Assembly: GCF_023347295.1 (NCBI RefSeq)
Contig: NZ_CP094469.1
Span: forward strand, 1,488,001-1,552,000
From: Faecalibacterium sp. I3-3-33
GTDB taxonomy: Bacteria; Bacillota; Clostridia; Oscillospirales; Ruminococcaceae
Reading direction: 5' to 3'
DNA length: 64,000 bases
Shown one piece after another: positions 54,300-62,580 of the stretch (position 1 is its first letter; each line of letters begins with the position of its first letter). The notes under the pieces are model-generated. The model was not told the DNA's origin and did no database searches. It was given only the letters and a program-made list of their open reading frames with translations. A program made the position numbers and the translations under genes.

Positions 54300-54479
54300 C
54301 CGAAAGAAAACGCAACAGGCGGGTGCAGTTTCGCCAAAAAAACCGGGAAAATTTCTACATCCGTAAAAAGGGCGCGCAGGAACCTTTGCCCAGATAAAAC
54401 GTGCAAAACGATGATTCGTTAAAAATTTGGCTTTCCATCAGAGATGGATGTTGAATCGCATGGATTTTTATAGAATCTC

Positions 54480-54508
54480 TTGCATTTTTTTGCCATCTTC
54501 TGTATAAT
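54480..54508 (+). promoter_or_regulatory. Promoter of the biotin-dependent carboxyltransferase operon
   Basis: TTGCAT, a 17-bp spacer and a perfect TATAAT lie 45 bases before the first gene. Confidence 0.85.
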
Positions 54509-54553
54509 GAATATAATTTTGAAAGCTCACACAGACAACCAGGAGGTCTAATT

Positions 54554-55873
54554 ATGGCTTCAAAGATCAATAAGGGAGAAATCCTCGCCAAGTTCTTCGA
54601 TGACGGGGAATACACTGCGCTGTTTGCTGATGGTGCAGTGAGCGCTGCCTGCGGCTATGCTGCAGGTCAGCAGGCTTACGCTGTTTATCAGAACGGCGAG
54701 GCTGTCACCGTAAAGGATGTTGAAAAGAACATCAAGGTTCTGGAAATGGCTGCACAGACCGGCTGCCCGGTGGTCACCTTCTATAACTCGGTAGGTGCAA
54801 AGCTGGCCGAGGGTCTAGATGTGCTGACTGCCAGTGCAAAGCTGAATGCACAGATCGCAAAGGTCTCCGGCGTTGTTCCGCAGGTGGCCGTTGTTCTGGG
54901 TGTCTGCGGCGGCACCAGCGCTCTGAGCGCTGCCAACGCAGACGTCTGCATCATGACCGAGGGCGCAGAGCTGTTCTTCACCGCTCCGTTCACCTCCGCT
55001 GCCAAGGGCGATAAGGTCGCCGATGCAGGCAGCGCCGCTGCTGCCGCCAAGGCAGGCGTGGCTTCCATCGTGGCAGCCGATGCCGCAGAGGCTGCTGAAA
55101 AGGCTGCTCACATCGTGGGTCTGCTGCCCGCCAACAACCTGACCGGCCCGGCTATCTTCGAGTTCGAGCAGCCCACCGCTGTTCTGGCTGCCGGTGCCGA
55201 GCCCGCAAAGGCTGCTGCCGCTGTGATCGATAAGGACAGCGCCGTGGAGCTGTACGCAGGCTTTGGCAAGTCTGTCTACACCGCATTTGCAACCATCGGC
55301 GGCAACGCTGTGGGCGTTGTGGCAACCGGCAAGCAGCTGTGCCACAACTGCGTAGCCAAGGCTTCCCGCTTTGTGCGCCTGTGCGATGCCTTCAGTGTAC
55401 CTGTGGTCACCATCGTGGATACTGAGGGCTTTGTGCCCAGCGTCACCGATGACGTGGCTGGCGGCATCCGCGAGGCTGCCCGTCTGGCTGCTACCTACGC
55501 CGATGCTACCACCGCAAAGGTGGCAGTGCTGGCCGGTAAGGCTGTGGGCCCTGTGTACACCACTTTGGCTGCTGCCGACCTGCGCATTGCTGTGACCGGC
55601 TGCACCGTCAGCGCACTGGAGCCCAGCGCCGCTGTCAGCGTGCTGTACAAGGATGAGATCGATGCTTCCGACAACATCATTGCTGCCACCAAGGCAAAGA
55701 CTGCTGCTTACACCGCTGAGGTGTGCAGCGCTGCCAGCGCAGTGGCTGCCGGTGCTGCCGATATGAGCTGCGATGCCGCCAATGTGCGCGCCAGCGTTGT
55801 GGCTGCACTGGAGCTGCTGAGCACCAAGCGCGCCGCTCGCCTGCCCAAGAAGCACGGCAATATGGCCCTGTAA
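54554..55873 (+). CDS. Acyl-CoA carboxyltransferase subunit (MmdA / transcarboxylase 12S-like, short)
   Basis: This 439-residue Ala-rich protein has the double crotonase fold of acyl-CoA carboxyltransferases: an N-half oxyanion region VVLGVCGGTSALSAANADVC (about 115-134) and a C-half AVLAGKAVGPVYTTLAAADL (about 323-342). MmdA and 12S subunits are near 510 residues; this one lacks much of the usual N-terminal extension and starts at GEILAKFFDDGEY. CAGGAGG precedes the ATG. It is first of three genes, with the biotin carrier and 5S-like subunits downstream. The acyl-CoA substrate is not readable. Confidence 0.82.
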   Translation: MASKINKGEILAKFFDDGEYTALFADGAVSAACGYAAGQQAYAVYQNGEAVTVKDVEKNIKVLEMAAQTGCPVVTFYNSVGAKLAEGLDVLTASAKLNAQIAKVSGVVPQVAVVLGVCGGTSALSAANADVCIMTEGAELFFTAPFTSAAKGDKVADAGSAAAAAKAGVASIVAADAAEAAEKAAHIVGLLPANNLTGPAIFEFEQPTAVLAAGAEPAKAAAAVIDKDSAVELYAGFGKSVYTAFATIGGNAVGVVATGKQLCHNCVAKASRFVRLCDAFSVPVVTIVDTEGFVPSVTDDVAGGIREAARLAATYADATTAKVAVLAGKAVGPVYTTLAAADLRIAVTGCTVSALEPSAAVSVLYKDEIDASDNIIAATKAKTAAYTAEVCSAASAVAAGAADMSCDAANVRASVVAALELLSTKRAARLPKKHGNMAL

Positions 55874-55924
55874 GCGTCCGAATGTAAGTTAATTGAGTTC
55901 GATTTTGAATTGGAGGATCCTTCC

Positions 55925-56302
55925 ATGAAGTACTACAATATTACTGTCAATGGTGTTGCTTACAGCGTTTCCGTTGAGGAAACCGCCGCAGGCGCTGCTC
56001 CTGTTGCTGCTCCCGTTGCAGCACCCGCCGCACCCAAGGCCGCTCCCGCACCCGCAGCTGCTCCCAAGGCAGCCGCTGGTGCCGCCGGTGCTGTTGCCGT
56101 TAAGGCTCCCATGCCCGGCAACATTCTGGATGTCAAGGTCGCTGCCGGTGCTTCTGTCAAGGCCGGCGACGTGCTGGTCATCCTCGAGGCCATGAAGATG
56201 GAGAACGAAATCGTTGCTCCGCAGGATGGCACCGTGGCTTCCATCAACGTGAACAAGGGCGATACCGTCAACTCCGGTGACGTTCTGGTTTCCATGAACT
56301 AA
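55925..56302 (+). CDS. Biotin carboxyl carrier protein (1.3S / gamma-type)
   Basis: This 125-residue protein has a short N-terminal strand segment, an Ala/Pro linker (about residues 20-55) and a biotinyl domain with the biotinylated Lys in LEAMKMENEI (about residue 91). It shuttles the carboxyl group between the flanking carboxyltransferase subunits. I chose ATG 55925 with GGAGG 8 bases upstream. It is 51 bases after the 12S-like gene and 16 bases before the 5S-like gene. Confidence 0.92.
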   Translation: MKYYNITVNGVAYSVSVEETAAGAAPVAAPVAAPAAPKAAPAPAAAPKAAAGAAGAVAVKAPMPGNILDVKVAAGASVKAGDVLVILEAMKMENEIVAPQDGTVASINVNKGDTVNSGDVLVSMN

Positions 56303-56318
56303 GGAAGAGGTGACTACC

Positions 56319-57722
56319 ATGGCAAAAAAGCCGATCAAGGTGACCGAGGTCGTCCTGCGTGATGCGCACCAGTCTTTGCTGGCTACCCGTATGACCATGG
56401 ACGAGATGCGCCCCATCCTGCCCGAAATGGACAAGATCAACTACTTCTCCGTGGAGTGCTGGGGCGGCGCTACGTTCGACAGCTGCATCCGCTTCCTGGA
56501 CGAGGATCCTTGGGAGCGTCTGCGCATCCTGCGCAAGGAGCTGCCGCACCAGAAGCTGCAGATGCTGTTCCGCGGCCAGAACATGCTGGGCTACCGTCCC
56601 TACGCAGATGACGCGGTGGAGTACTTTGTACAGAAGTCCGTTGCCAACGGCATCGACGTCATCCGCATCTTCGACGCTCTGAACGACCCCCGCAATTTGC
56701 AGACTGCAATCAAGTCTGCCAACAAGGAGGGCGCTCATGTACAGGGCTGTATCAGCTACACCCTGAGCCCCGTGCACAACAACGAGTATTTTGCAGCCTA
56801 CGCCAAGACTTTGGAGGAGATGGGCGCAAACTCCATCTGCATCAAGGATATGGCCGGTCTGCTCACCCCCTATACCTGCTATGATCTGGTCAAGAAGCTG
56901 AAGGAGACCGTCAGCATCCCTGTGGATATCCACAGCCACTACACTGCTGGTCTGGCTTCCATGTCCATCCTCAAGGGCATCGAGGCAGGAGCCGACATCA
57001 TTGATACCGCCATGAGCCCCCTGAGCCTTGGCACCAGCCACATGCCCACCGAGAGCTTGGTGGCTGCCCTGCAGGGCACCGACTACGACACTGGTCTGGA
57101 TCTGAAGCAGCTGAATGTCGTGCGCGCTTACTTTGCAAAGCTGCGCGAAAAGTACATCGCCAACGGCCAGATCAGCCCCAAGAGTCTGGGCGTGGATGCC
57201 AACACTTTGCTGTATCAGGTGCCGGGCGGCATGTTCTCCAATATGCTCAAGCAGCTGAAGGATGCTGGCAAGGAAGATAAGCTGGACGAAGTGCTGGCCG
57301 AGATCCCCCGCGTCCGTGAGGATGCAGGCTATCCGCCGCTGGTCACCCCCACCAGCCAGATCGTTGGCACGCAGGCTGTGTTCAACGTGATCCTGGGTGA
57401 GCGCTACAAGATGGTCACCAAGGAGTTCAAGGGTCTGGTCCACGGCGACTACGGCAAGACTCCCGCTCCTATCAAGCCTGAGTTCACCAAGAAGATCCTT
57501 GGCGACGAGCAGCCCATTACCTGCCGCTTTGCCGACACGCTGGCTCCCGAGATGGACAAGCTGAAGGCCGAGGCTGCTAAGTGGGCAACGCAGGAAGAGG
57601 ACGTGCTGACCTACGCCATGTTCCCGCAGGTCGCTCCCAAGTTCTTCGATAAGCGCAATGCTAAAAAGCAGGGCGTGGACGGCGATCATGTGGACTACAC
57701 CAACCAGTCTCATCCTGTCTGA
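56319..57722 (+). CDS. Transcarboxylase 5S / oxaloacetate decarboxylase alpha-like subunit
   Basis: This 467-residue TIM-barrel enzyme moves carboxyl groups between oxaloacetate/pyruvate and biotin. The metal Asp is in VVLRDAHQSLLATRM (about residue 15), the carbamylated Lys in SICIKDMAGLLTPY (about 176) and the metal His pair in IHSHYTAGLASM (about 207-209). Unlike full OadA it ends without a biotin domain, which is the separate gene upstream. I chose ATG 56319; a GTG at 56310 lies in the Shine-Dalgarno. No OadB/MmdB-type membrane decarboxylase subunit is present in the operon, so a soluble transcarboxylase is the best guess. Confidence 0.87.
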   Translation: MAKKPIKVTEVVLRDAHQSLLATRMTMDEMRPILPEMDKINYFSVECWGGATFDSCIRFLDEDPWERLRILRKELPHQKLQMLFRGQNMLGYRPYADDAVEYFVQKSVANGIDVIRIFDALNDPRNLQTAIKSANKEGAHVQGCISYTLSPVHNNEYFAAYAKTLEEMGANSICIKDMAGLLTPYTCYDLVKKLKETVSIPVDIHSHYTAGLASMSILKGIEAGADIIDTAMSPLSLGTSHMPTESLVAALQGTDYDTGLDLKQLNVVRAYFAKLREKYIANGQISPKSLGVDANTLLYQVPGGMFSNMLKQLKDAGKEDKLDEVLAEIPRVREDAGYPPLVTPTSQIVGTQAVFNVILGERYKMVTKEFKGLVHGDYGKTPAPIKPEFTKKILGDEQPITCRFADTLAPEMDKLKAEAAKWATQEEDVLTYAMFPQVAPKFFDKRNAKKQGVDGDHVDYTNQSHPV

Positions 57723-57739
57723 TCAATAAGTTCCTTTCA

Positions 57740-57776
57740 AGACTGCTGCACAAAATGCTGTGCAGCAGTCTTTTTT
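57740..57776 (+). terminator. Terminator of the carboxyltransferase operon
   Basis: An 11-bp perfect stem (GACTGCTGCAC with GTGCAGCAGTC) is followed by TTTTTT. Confidence 0.94.
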
Positions 57777-57842
57777 GTGCATCCGGCAAAGGTGCAGGGC
57801 GTACTCTGTGGGGGTAGTACTGGAAAAACTTCTGCTTACGCA

Positions 57843-57871
57843 TTGACTTGCCGCCCAATACCTTTTATAAT
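57843..57871 (+). promoter_or_regulatory. Promoter of the orphan HTH gene
   Basis: TTGACT, a 17-bp spacer and TATAAT. Confidence 0.85.
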
Positions 57872-57918
57872 GGTTGGTATAGCCGTACAATACAACAAAA
57901 GATGTGGAGGAAAATGCT

Positions 57919-58260
57919 ATGCGAAGCATCCCGGAGCAGCGCATTGCTGAGTTTCAGGAGCAGGACTATCAACTGTATTTTGGCATTTCGAAGCTGGAAT
58001 TTGACCGGATGCTCCAGGCCCTGCATGAGGCTTACCGTCAGGAGCACAAGCGCAAGACCCGCTTTACCAAGATCTCTATGATGGATAAACTCATCCTGAC
58101 CTTGATCTATCGCTACGAGTACCGCACGATGGAAAGCATTGCCAAGGAGTACGAGGTCTCTCTGGATACCATTGCTGACAACATCCATTGGGTGGAGCGC
58201 ACGCTGCTTAACGCGGATATCCTGCAAACCAGTGTGACCTGCGTTTATAAGACGAACTGA
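57919..58260 (+). CDS. Orphan transposase-type helix-turn-helix protein (113 aa)
   Basis: This 113-residue protein resembles the N-terminal HTH_Tnp_4 domain of IS5-family transposases: FGISKLEFDRMLQALHEAY, then MDKLILTLIYRYEYRTMESIAKEY (split about residues 55-80) with an HTH in ESIAKEYEVSLDTIADNI. The DDE catalytic domain is missing and no inverted repeats flank it. It has its own near-consensus promoter, a GGAGG Shine-Dalgarno 8 bases before ATG 57919 and a terminator directly after the stop, so it looks like an intact stand-alone gene rather than debris. It may be a domesticated DNA-binding protein. Confidence 0.7.
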   Translation: MRSIPEQRIAEFQEQDYQLYFGISKLEFDRMLQALHEAYRQEHKRKTRFTKISMMDKLILTLIYRYEYRTMESIAKEYEVSLDTIADNIHWVERTLLNADILQTSVTCVYKTN

Positions 58261-58261
58261 C

Positions 58262-58299
58262 ATTATAACCCTGCGTGAAAACGCGGGGTTATAATTTTT
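58262..58299 (+). terminator. Terminator of the orphan HTH gene
   Basis: ATTATAACCC.GCGT pairs with ACGCGGGGTTATAAT around a GAAA loop, followed by TTTTTA. Confidence 0.92.
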
Positions 58300-58415
58300 A
58301 TAGGAAACATTGCACGAAAAGGCGATATCTGCTGATGCCATGTTATTTTGGCTGTTGCCAAGCATGTAGCAGCAAAAATGGCCACTGCGTTTTTTGCGCG
58401 GATGTAGTCTGCACC

Positions 58416-58444
58416 TTGAATTTTTCAGAAAAGAATAGTAAAAT
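58416..58444 (+). promoter_or_regulatory. yicC-remA-gmk-priA promoter
   Basis: TTGAAT, a 17-bp spacer and TAAAAT lie about 90 bases before yicC. Confidence 0.72.
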
Positions 58445-58537
58445 GATGTTATATGTATCGTAACATGGGCTTGTGTGCCCAAAGCGGATACCTATACAGA
58501 AAAACCGAAGTTAAACCGCAAAAGAATAGGAGCTAGT

Positions 58538-59416
58538 ATGATCTTAAGCATGACCGGTTTCGGCAGAGGGACTGCCGTGCTCAATGGCCGCGAGATCACT
58601 GTGGAGCTGCGCAGCGTGAACTCCCGCTATTTCGAGTATTCCTCCCGCATCCCACGCACCTGCAGTTCTCTGGACAGCCGCCTGAAAAAACAGCTCAACC
58701 AGCGGATCTCCCGCGGCAAGGTGGAGCTTAGCATGACCGTGCAGAACGTGGACGCAGCAGATACCGTGGTCGCCGTCAATATGGAGCTTGCCCGCAGTTA
58801 TCAGCAGGCCATGCGGGACTTGTCCGAGCAGCTTGGGGTCAAAAATGATGTGTCCACCGCCGTTCTGACCCGCTTCCCGGATGTGTTGACCACCCGCCAC
58901 GCCGATGTGGACGAGGAGCAGCTGTGGCAGGATGTGTCTGCCGTCACCGCGCAGGCGCTGGATCGTTTTGTGGAGATGCGCGCCGCCGAGGGTGCCAAGA
59001 TGAAGGCCGATGTGGAAAGCCGCCTTGTGTTTCTGGAAGAGTGTGTCGGCAAGGTGGAAGCTTTGAGCGCAGGCCGAGTAGAGAACTACACCAACCGCCT
59101 GTACGAAAAGCTCAAGGTCATCCTGCAGGATCGTGACATTGATGATGCCCGTGTGCTGACCGAGGCCGCCATCTTTGGCGATAAGACCGCCGTGGATGAG
59201 GAGACTGTCCGTCTGCGCAGCCACATCGCACAGTACCGCGATATCCTGCAGCTGGACGAGCCCGTGGGCCGTAAGCTGGATTTCCTGACGCAGGAGTTGA
59301 ACCGCGAGACCAATACCATTGGCTCAAAGTGTCAGGATCTGGACATCACCCGCATCGTGGTGGATATGAAAGCGGAGATCGAAAAGATCCGTGAGCAGAT
59401 CCAGAATCTGGAATAA
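58538..59416 (+). CDS. yicC: YicC family endoribonuclease-like protein
   Basis: This 292-residue protein has the conserved N-terminus MILSMTGFGRG and ELRSVNSRYFE, and the C-terminal DUF1732 end RKLDFLTQELNRETNTIGSK followed by VVDMKAEIEKIREQIQNLE. YicC proteins have been reported as RNA endonucleases acting with PNPase in E. coli. TAGGAG precedes ATG 58538. It heads the yicC-remA-gmk cluster, a conserved Firmicutes order. Confidence 0.94.
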   Translation: MILSMTGFGRGTAVLNGREITVELRSVNSRYFEYSSRIPRTCSSLDSRLKKQLNQRISRGKVELSMTVQNVDAADTVVAVNMELARSYQQAMRDLSEQLGVKNDVSTAVLTRFPDVLTTRHADVDEEQLWQDVSAVTAQALDRFVEMRAAEGAKMKADVESRLVFLEECVGKVEALSAGRVENYTNRLYEKLKVILQDRDIDDARVLTEAAIFGDKTAVDEETVRLRSHIAQYRDILQLDEPVGRKLDFLTQELNRETNTIGSKCQDLDITRIVVDMKAEIEKIREQIQNLE

Positions 59417-59434
59417 TATGTTGTGGAGGAGCCT

Positions 59435-59713
59435 ATGAAACTCATCAACATCGGCTTTGGCAATATGGTCAGTGCGGGGCGCGTGGTGGCAGTCGTCAGC
59501 CCGGACTCTGCACCGGTCAAGCGTCTGGTGAAGGAAGCGCGGGAGCGCGGAATGCTGATCGATGCCTCTTACGGCCGCAGCACCCGGGCAGTGCTCATCA
59601 TGGACTCCGATCATGTCGTGCTGTCCGCTCTTCAGCCCGAAACGGTGGCAAGCCGCGCCGCAGGGCAGGAGGGCAGAACATCAATGGAGGAAGAAGCATC
59701 TCATGGCGAATGA
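59435..59713 (+). CDS. remA: RemA/RemB-like DNA-binding regulator (DUF370)
   Basis: This 92-residue protein starts [20 protein letters not shown] and has [27 protein letters not shown], split here, with [17 protein letters not shown]: the full DUF370 pattern. In Bacillus subtilis RemA forms rings that wrap DNA and activate matrix and osmoprotection genes. GGAGGAG lies before ATG 59435. It overlaps gmk by 11 bases. Confidence 0.92.
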   Translation: MKLINIGFGNMVSAGRVVAVVSPDSAPVKRLVKEARERGMLIDASYGRSTRAVLIMDSDHVVLSALQPETVASRAAGQEGRTSMEEEASHGE

Positions 59714-60275
59714 TAAATTTCTGTTTGTAGTTTCCGGCGCAGCCGGTACCGGCAAGGACAGCGTGGTCAAGGCACTGCGCGAGGCACACCCCGAGATCGA
59801 AAAGACCGTCTCTGCCACCACCCGCGCCCCGCGCCCCGGCGAGCAGGAGGGTGTGGATTACTACTACCGCACCCGTGAGCAGTTCCAGCAGCTGCTGGAG
59901 AGCGATCAGGTGGTGGAGCACAACTTCTATAATGGCAATTACTACGGCACCCTGAAGTCCGAGGTGGAAAAGCGGCTGGAGGCCGGTAAGGTGGTCGTGC
60001 TGGTCATTGACGTGCACGGTGCTGCCAATATCCGCCGGATGTTCCCGGGCGCTACCACCGTATTCCTGCTGCCGCCCTCTGTGGAGGAGCTGGAGCATCG
60101 CCTACGCGGCCGCGGAACCGAGACCGAGGAAAGTATTCAGGAACGTCTCGCCACCGCCCGGCAGGAGCTGGCCGAGCAGGATAAGTTTACCGTAAAGCTG
60201 GTCAATAATCAGATCGAGCCTTGCGCAGCAGAGCTGTATCAGGTCATCTGCCAGCGTGCCGGGCTGCAGGGCTGA
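59703..60275 (+). CDS. gmk: Guanylate kinase
   Basis: This 190-residue enzyme makes GDP from GMP. The P-loop is [14 protein letters not shown] (about residue 9-22; AAGTGKD replaces the common GPSGAGKST form) and the GMP-binding region reads [20 protein letters not shown] (about 37-56). It overlaps the end of remA by 11 bases; GGAGGAAG is the Shine-Dalgarno. It is followed by priA; rpoZ, the usual next gene in many genomes, is absent here. Confidence 0.94.
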   Translation: MANDKFLFVVSGAAGTGKDSVVKALREAHPEIEKTVSATTRAPRPGEQEGVDYYYRTREQFQQLLESDQVVEHNFYNGNYYGTLKSEVEKRLEAGKVVVLVIDVHGAANIRRMFPGATTVFLLPPSVEELEHRLRGRGTETEESIQERLATARQELAEQDKFTVKLVNNQIEPCAAELYQVICQRAGLQG

Positions 60276-60303
60276 AAAATCAAGCGTTGAAGGAGTTGGA
60301 CGA

Positions 60304-62565
60304 ATGCCCAAAACGGTAGGTGTTGCCGTCAGCAATGCGACCTTCCATTTTGATAAGCTGTATACCTACGCCGTTCTGCCGGAACATCAGAATGCGGTGC
60401 GTCTGGGCAGCATGGTGCTGATACCCTTTGGCAAGGGCAGCCGCGCCCGCATGGGCGTGGTGCTGACCTGCGATGCCGAGCCGGAGCACTCCAAGCTGAA
60501 ATATCTGTTCGATGTAGCCCCGGCCTCGGCCTGTCTGACCCCGGAGCTGCTGCGGCTGGTGCATTTCTTAAAGGAACGCACCTTCTGCACCTACTATGAG
60601 GCCGTCAAGGCGGTCATTCCGTATGGTGCGCAGTATAAGCCCGCCGTGGCGGCAGACGGTGTGACCCCGGTGCTGCAAAAGCAGCTTACCCGCCACACTG
60701 AAAACGCCTATAAGCTTGTGGGAACGCTGCCGCAAAAGCCAAAGCCTACGGCAAAACAGCTGGCGGCGGTGGCATTGCTGAGCGGCGGCCCTCGCGCCCT
60801 GAACGAGTTGGAGGATAAGGGTATCAGCCGCGCGGTGCTGGATAACCTGTGCACCAAGGGTGTGCTGGAATGCAGCAAGGTGAATAAGTCCATCGACCTG
60901 TACGCTTCCATCCCGCTCCGTAACGACCCCATCACCCTCACCGAACAGCAGCAGGCCGCCTACGATACACTGCTGCCCAAGTTAGAAGATGCCGCACCCC
61001 ATTCGGCGCTGCTGTATGGTGTGACCGGCAGCGGCAAGACGCTTGTGTTTTTAAAGCTGATTTCCCGCTGTCTGGAGCTTGGCCGCAAGGCGCTGGTGCT
61101 GGTGCCGGAGATCAGCCTGACCCCGCAGATGATCCTGCGGTTAAAAGGGCAGTTCGGCCGCCGCGTGGCAGTGCAGCACTCCGCGCTCAACCACACTGAG
61201 CGCCTGCTGCAATGGCAGATGATCCAGGACGGCGGTGCAGATATCGTGGTTGGTACCCGCAGCGCGGTGTTTTCACCGCTGGAAAATATCGGCCTTATCA
61301 TCATTGACGAGGAGCAGGAGCACACCTACCGGTCGGAATCCGCACCGCGCTACTCCGCCCACGAGGTCGCCCGGCAGCGTGCCGCCGAAAACGGCGCACT
61401 GCTGCTTCTGGCCAGCGCCACCCCCAGCACCGAAAGCTTCTACGCTGCGCAGAACGGACGTACCCAGCTGGTGCGCCTGACCAAGCGCTACGGCGGCAAC
61501 CCGCTGCCCAGCGTGCAGATCGTGGATATGCGGGCAGAACTGGCTGCGGGCAACCCCCGGGAGATCAGCCTTGCGCTGGAGGATGCCATCCGCCGCAATC
61601 TGGACGCAGAAAAGCAGACCATTCTTCTGCTCAATCGCCGGGGCTACCAGACCATTGCCCAGTGCGAGGACTGCCGCGAGGTGCTCAAGTGCCCCAAGTG
61701 CAGCGTGCCCATGGTGTACCACAAATCTGCCCGCAAGGTGCTGTGCCACTATTGCGGCTCCCAGCAGGAGCCGCCGCCCACCCTTTGCCCGGCCTGCGGC
61801 GGTAAATTGCAATACCGTGGCTTCGGCACTCAGAAAGCCGAAGAGGAACTGGCAAAGCTCTTCCCGGAGGCGCGGGTGCTGCGCATGGATCAGGACTCCA
61901 CTGCCGCCAAGGACGCCCACGAAAAGCTGCTTGCCAAATTTGCAGCACATGAATACGACATCATGGTGGGCACCCAGATGGTGGCAAAAGGTCTGGATTT
62001 CGAGGACGTGACCCTTGTGGGTGTGCTGGGCATTGATTCGCTGCTGTTCGCGCAGGGCTTCCGTGCATACGAGAACGTGTTCAGCCTGATCACACAGGTG
62101 GTGGGACGCAGCGGCCGCGCAAAAGAGCCCGGCTTTGCCATCATCCAGACCACCGACCCGGACAATCCGGTGCTCACCCTTGCCGCCGCACAGGATTACG
62201 ACGCCTTCTACGAGCAGGAGATCGCCTACCGCAAGCTGGGCCTGTATCCGCCCTTCTGCGGGCTGTGCGTCATCGGCTTTGCCGGTGCAAAGGAGAACGA
62301 GGTGGCGCGTGCCGCTGCCCGGTTCTCGGTGCTTTTAGGGCAGCAGGCTGCCAAGCAGCCGGATCTGCCCCTGCGCATTCTGGGTCCTACGCCCGGCAGC
62401 ATTGAAAAGATTAACGATACCTACCGCTATAAGCTTACCGTCAAGTGCCGCAACGACCGCCGCTTCCGCGACCTTGTGCGTGCTGCACTGGCACTGTACG
62501 AAAAAGAAAAACTGCCGTCCAAGGCATCGGTCGTGGTAGACCTGCACTCGGATGGTGACATCTGA
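60304..62565 (+). CDS. priA: Primosomal protein N' (replication restart helicase PriA)
   Basis: This 753-residue helicase rebuilds replication forks. The N-terminal 3'-OH-binding domain (NATFHFDKLYTYAVLPE) is followed by Walker A (LLYGVTGSGKTLVF, about 240), the DEEQ-type Walker B (LIIIDEEQEHTYRSE, about 333) and the zinc Cys pairs between 455 and 510 (CEDCREVLKCPKCSVPM; CHYCGSQ; CPACGGKL). Motifs V/VI follow (VGTQMVAKGLDFEDVTLVG; TQVVGRSGRAK). AAGGAGTTGG precedes ATG 60304. Confidence 0.96.
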   Translation: MPKTVGVAVSNATFHFDKLYTYAVLPEHQNAVRLGSMVLIPFGKGSRARMGVVLTCDAEPEHSKLKYLFDVAPASACLTPELLRLVHFLKERTFCTYYEAVKAVIPYGAQYKPAVAADGVTPVLQKQLTRHTENAYKLVGTLPQKPKPTAKQLAAVALLSGGPRALNELEDKGISRAVLDNLCTKGVLECSKVNKSIDLYASIPLRNDPITLTEQQQAAYDTLLPKLEDAAPHSALLYGVTGSGKTLVFLKLISRCLELGRKALVLVPEISLTPQMILRLKGQFGRRVAVQHSALNHTERLLQWQMIQDGGADIVVGTRSAVFSPLENIGLIIIDEEQEHTYRSESAPRYSAHEVARQRAAENGALLLLASATPSTESFYAAQNGRTQLVRLTKRYGGNPLPSVQIVDMRAELAAGNPREISLALEDAIRRNLDAEKQTILLLNRRGYQTIAQCEDCREVLKCPKCSVPMVYHKSARKVLCHYCGSQQEPPPTLCPACGGKLQYRGFGTQKAEEELAKLFPEARVLRMDQDSTAAKDAHEKLLAKFAAHEYDIMVGTQMVAKGLDFEDVTLVGVLGIDSLLFAQGFRAYENVFSLITQVVGRSGRAKEPGFAIIQTTDPDNPVLTLAAAQDYDAFYEQEIAYRKLGLYPPFCGLCVIGFAGAKENEVARAAARFSVLLGQQAAKQPDLPLRILGPTPGSIEKINDTYRYKLTVKCRNDRRFRDLVRAALALYEKEKLPSKASVVVDLHSDGDI

Positions 62566-62580
62566 ACGGTGGATTGTAAA

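Larger units (their letters stand above)
54171..54553. other. Divergent intergenic region GDPD-carboxyltransferase
   Basis: It holds the GDPD promoter, A/T-rich sequence, a GGGC..GCCC-type hairpin near 54370-54390, a TCCATC-AGA-GATGGA dyad at 54434-54448 upstream of the next promoter, and the carboxyltransferase promoter. No gene was recognised. Confidence 0.55.

Noticed and set aside
58338-58463. 42-codon Cys-rich ORF (MPCYFGCCQACSSKNGHC...) between the HTH gene and yicC
   Set aside because: No proper Shine-Dalgarno, starts after a terminator with no promoter of its own, and overlaps the yicC promoter. The Cys content is odd, but the evidence is too weak.
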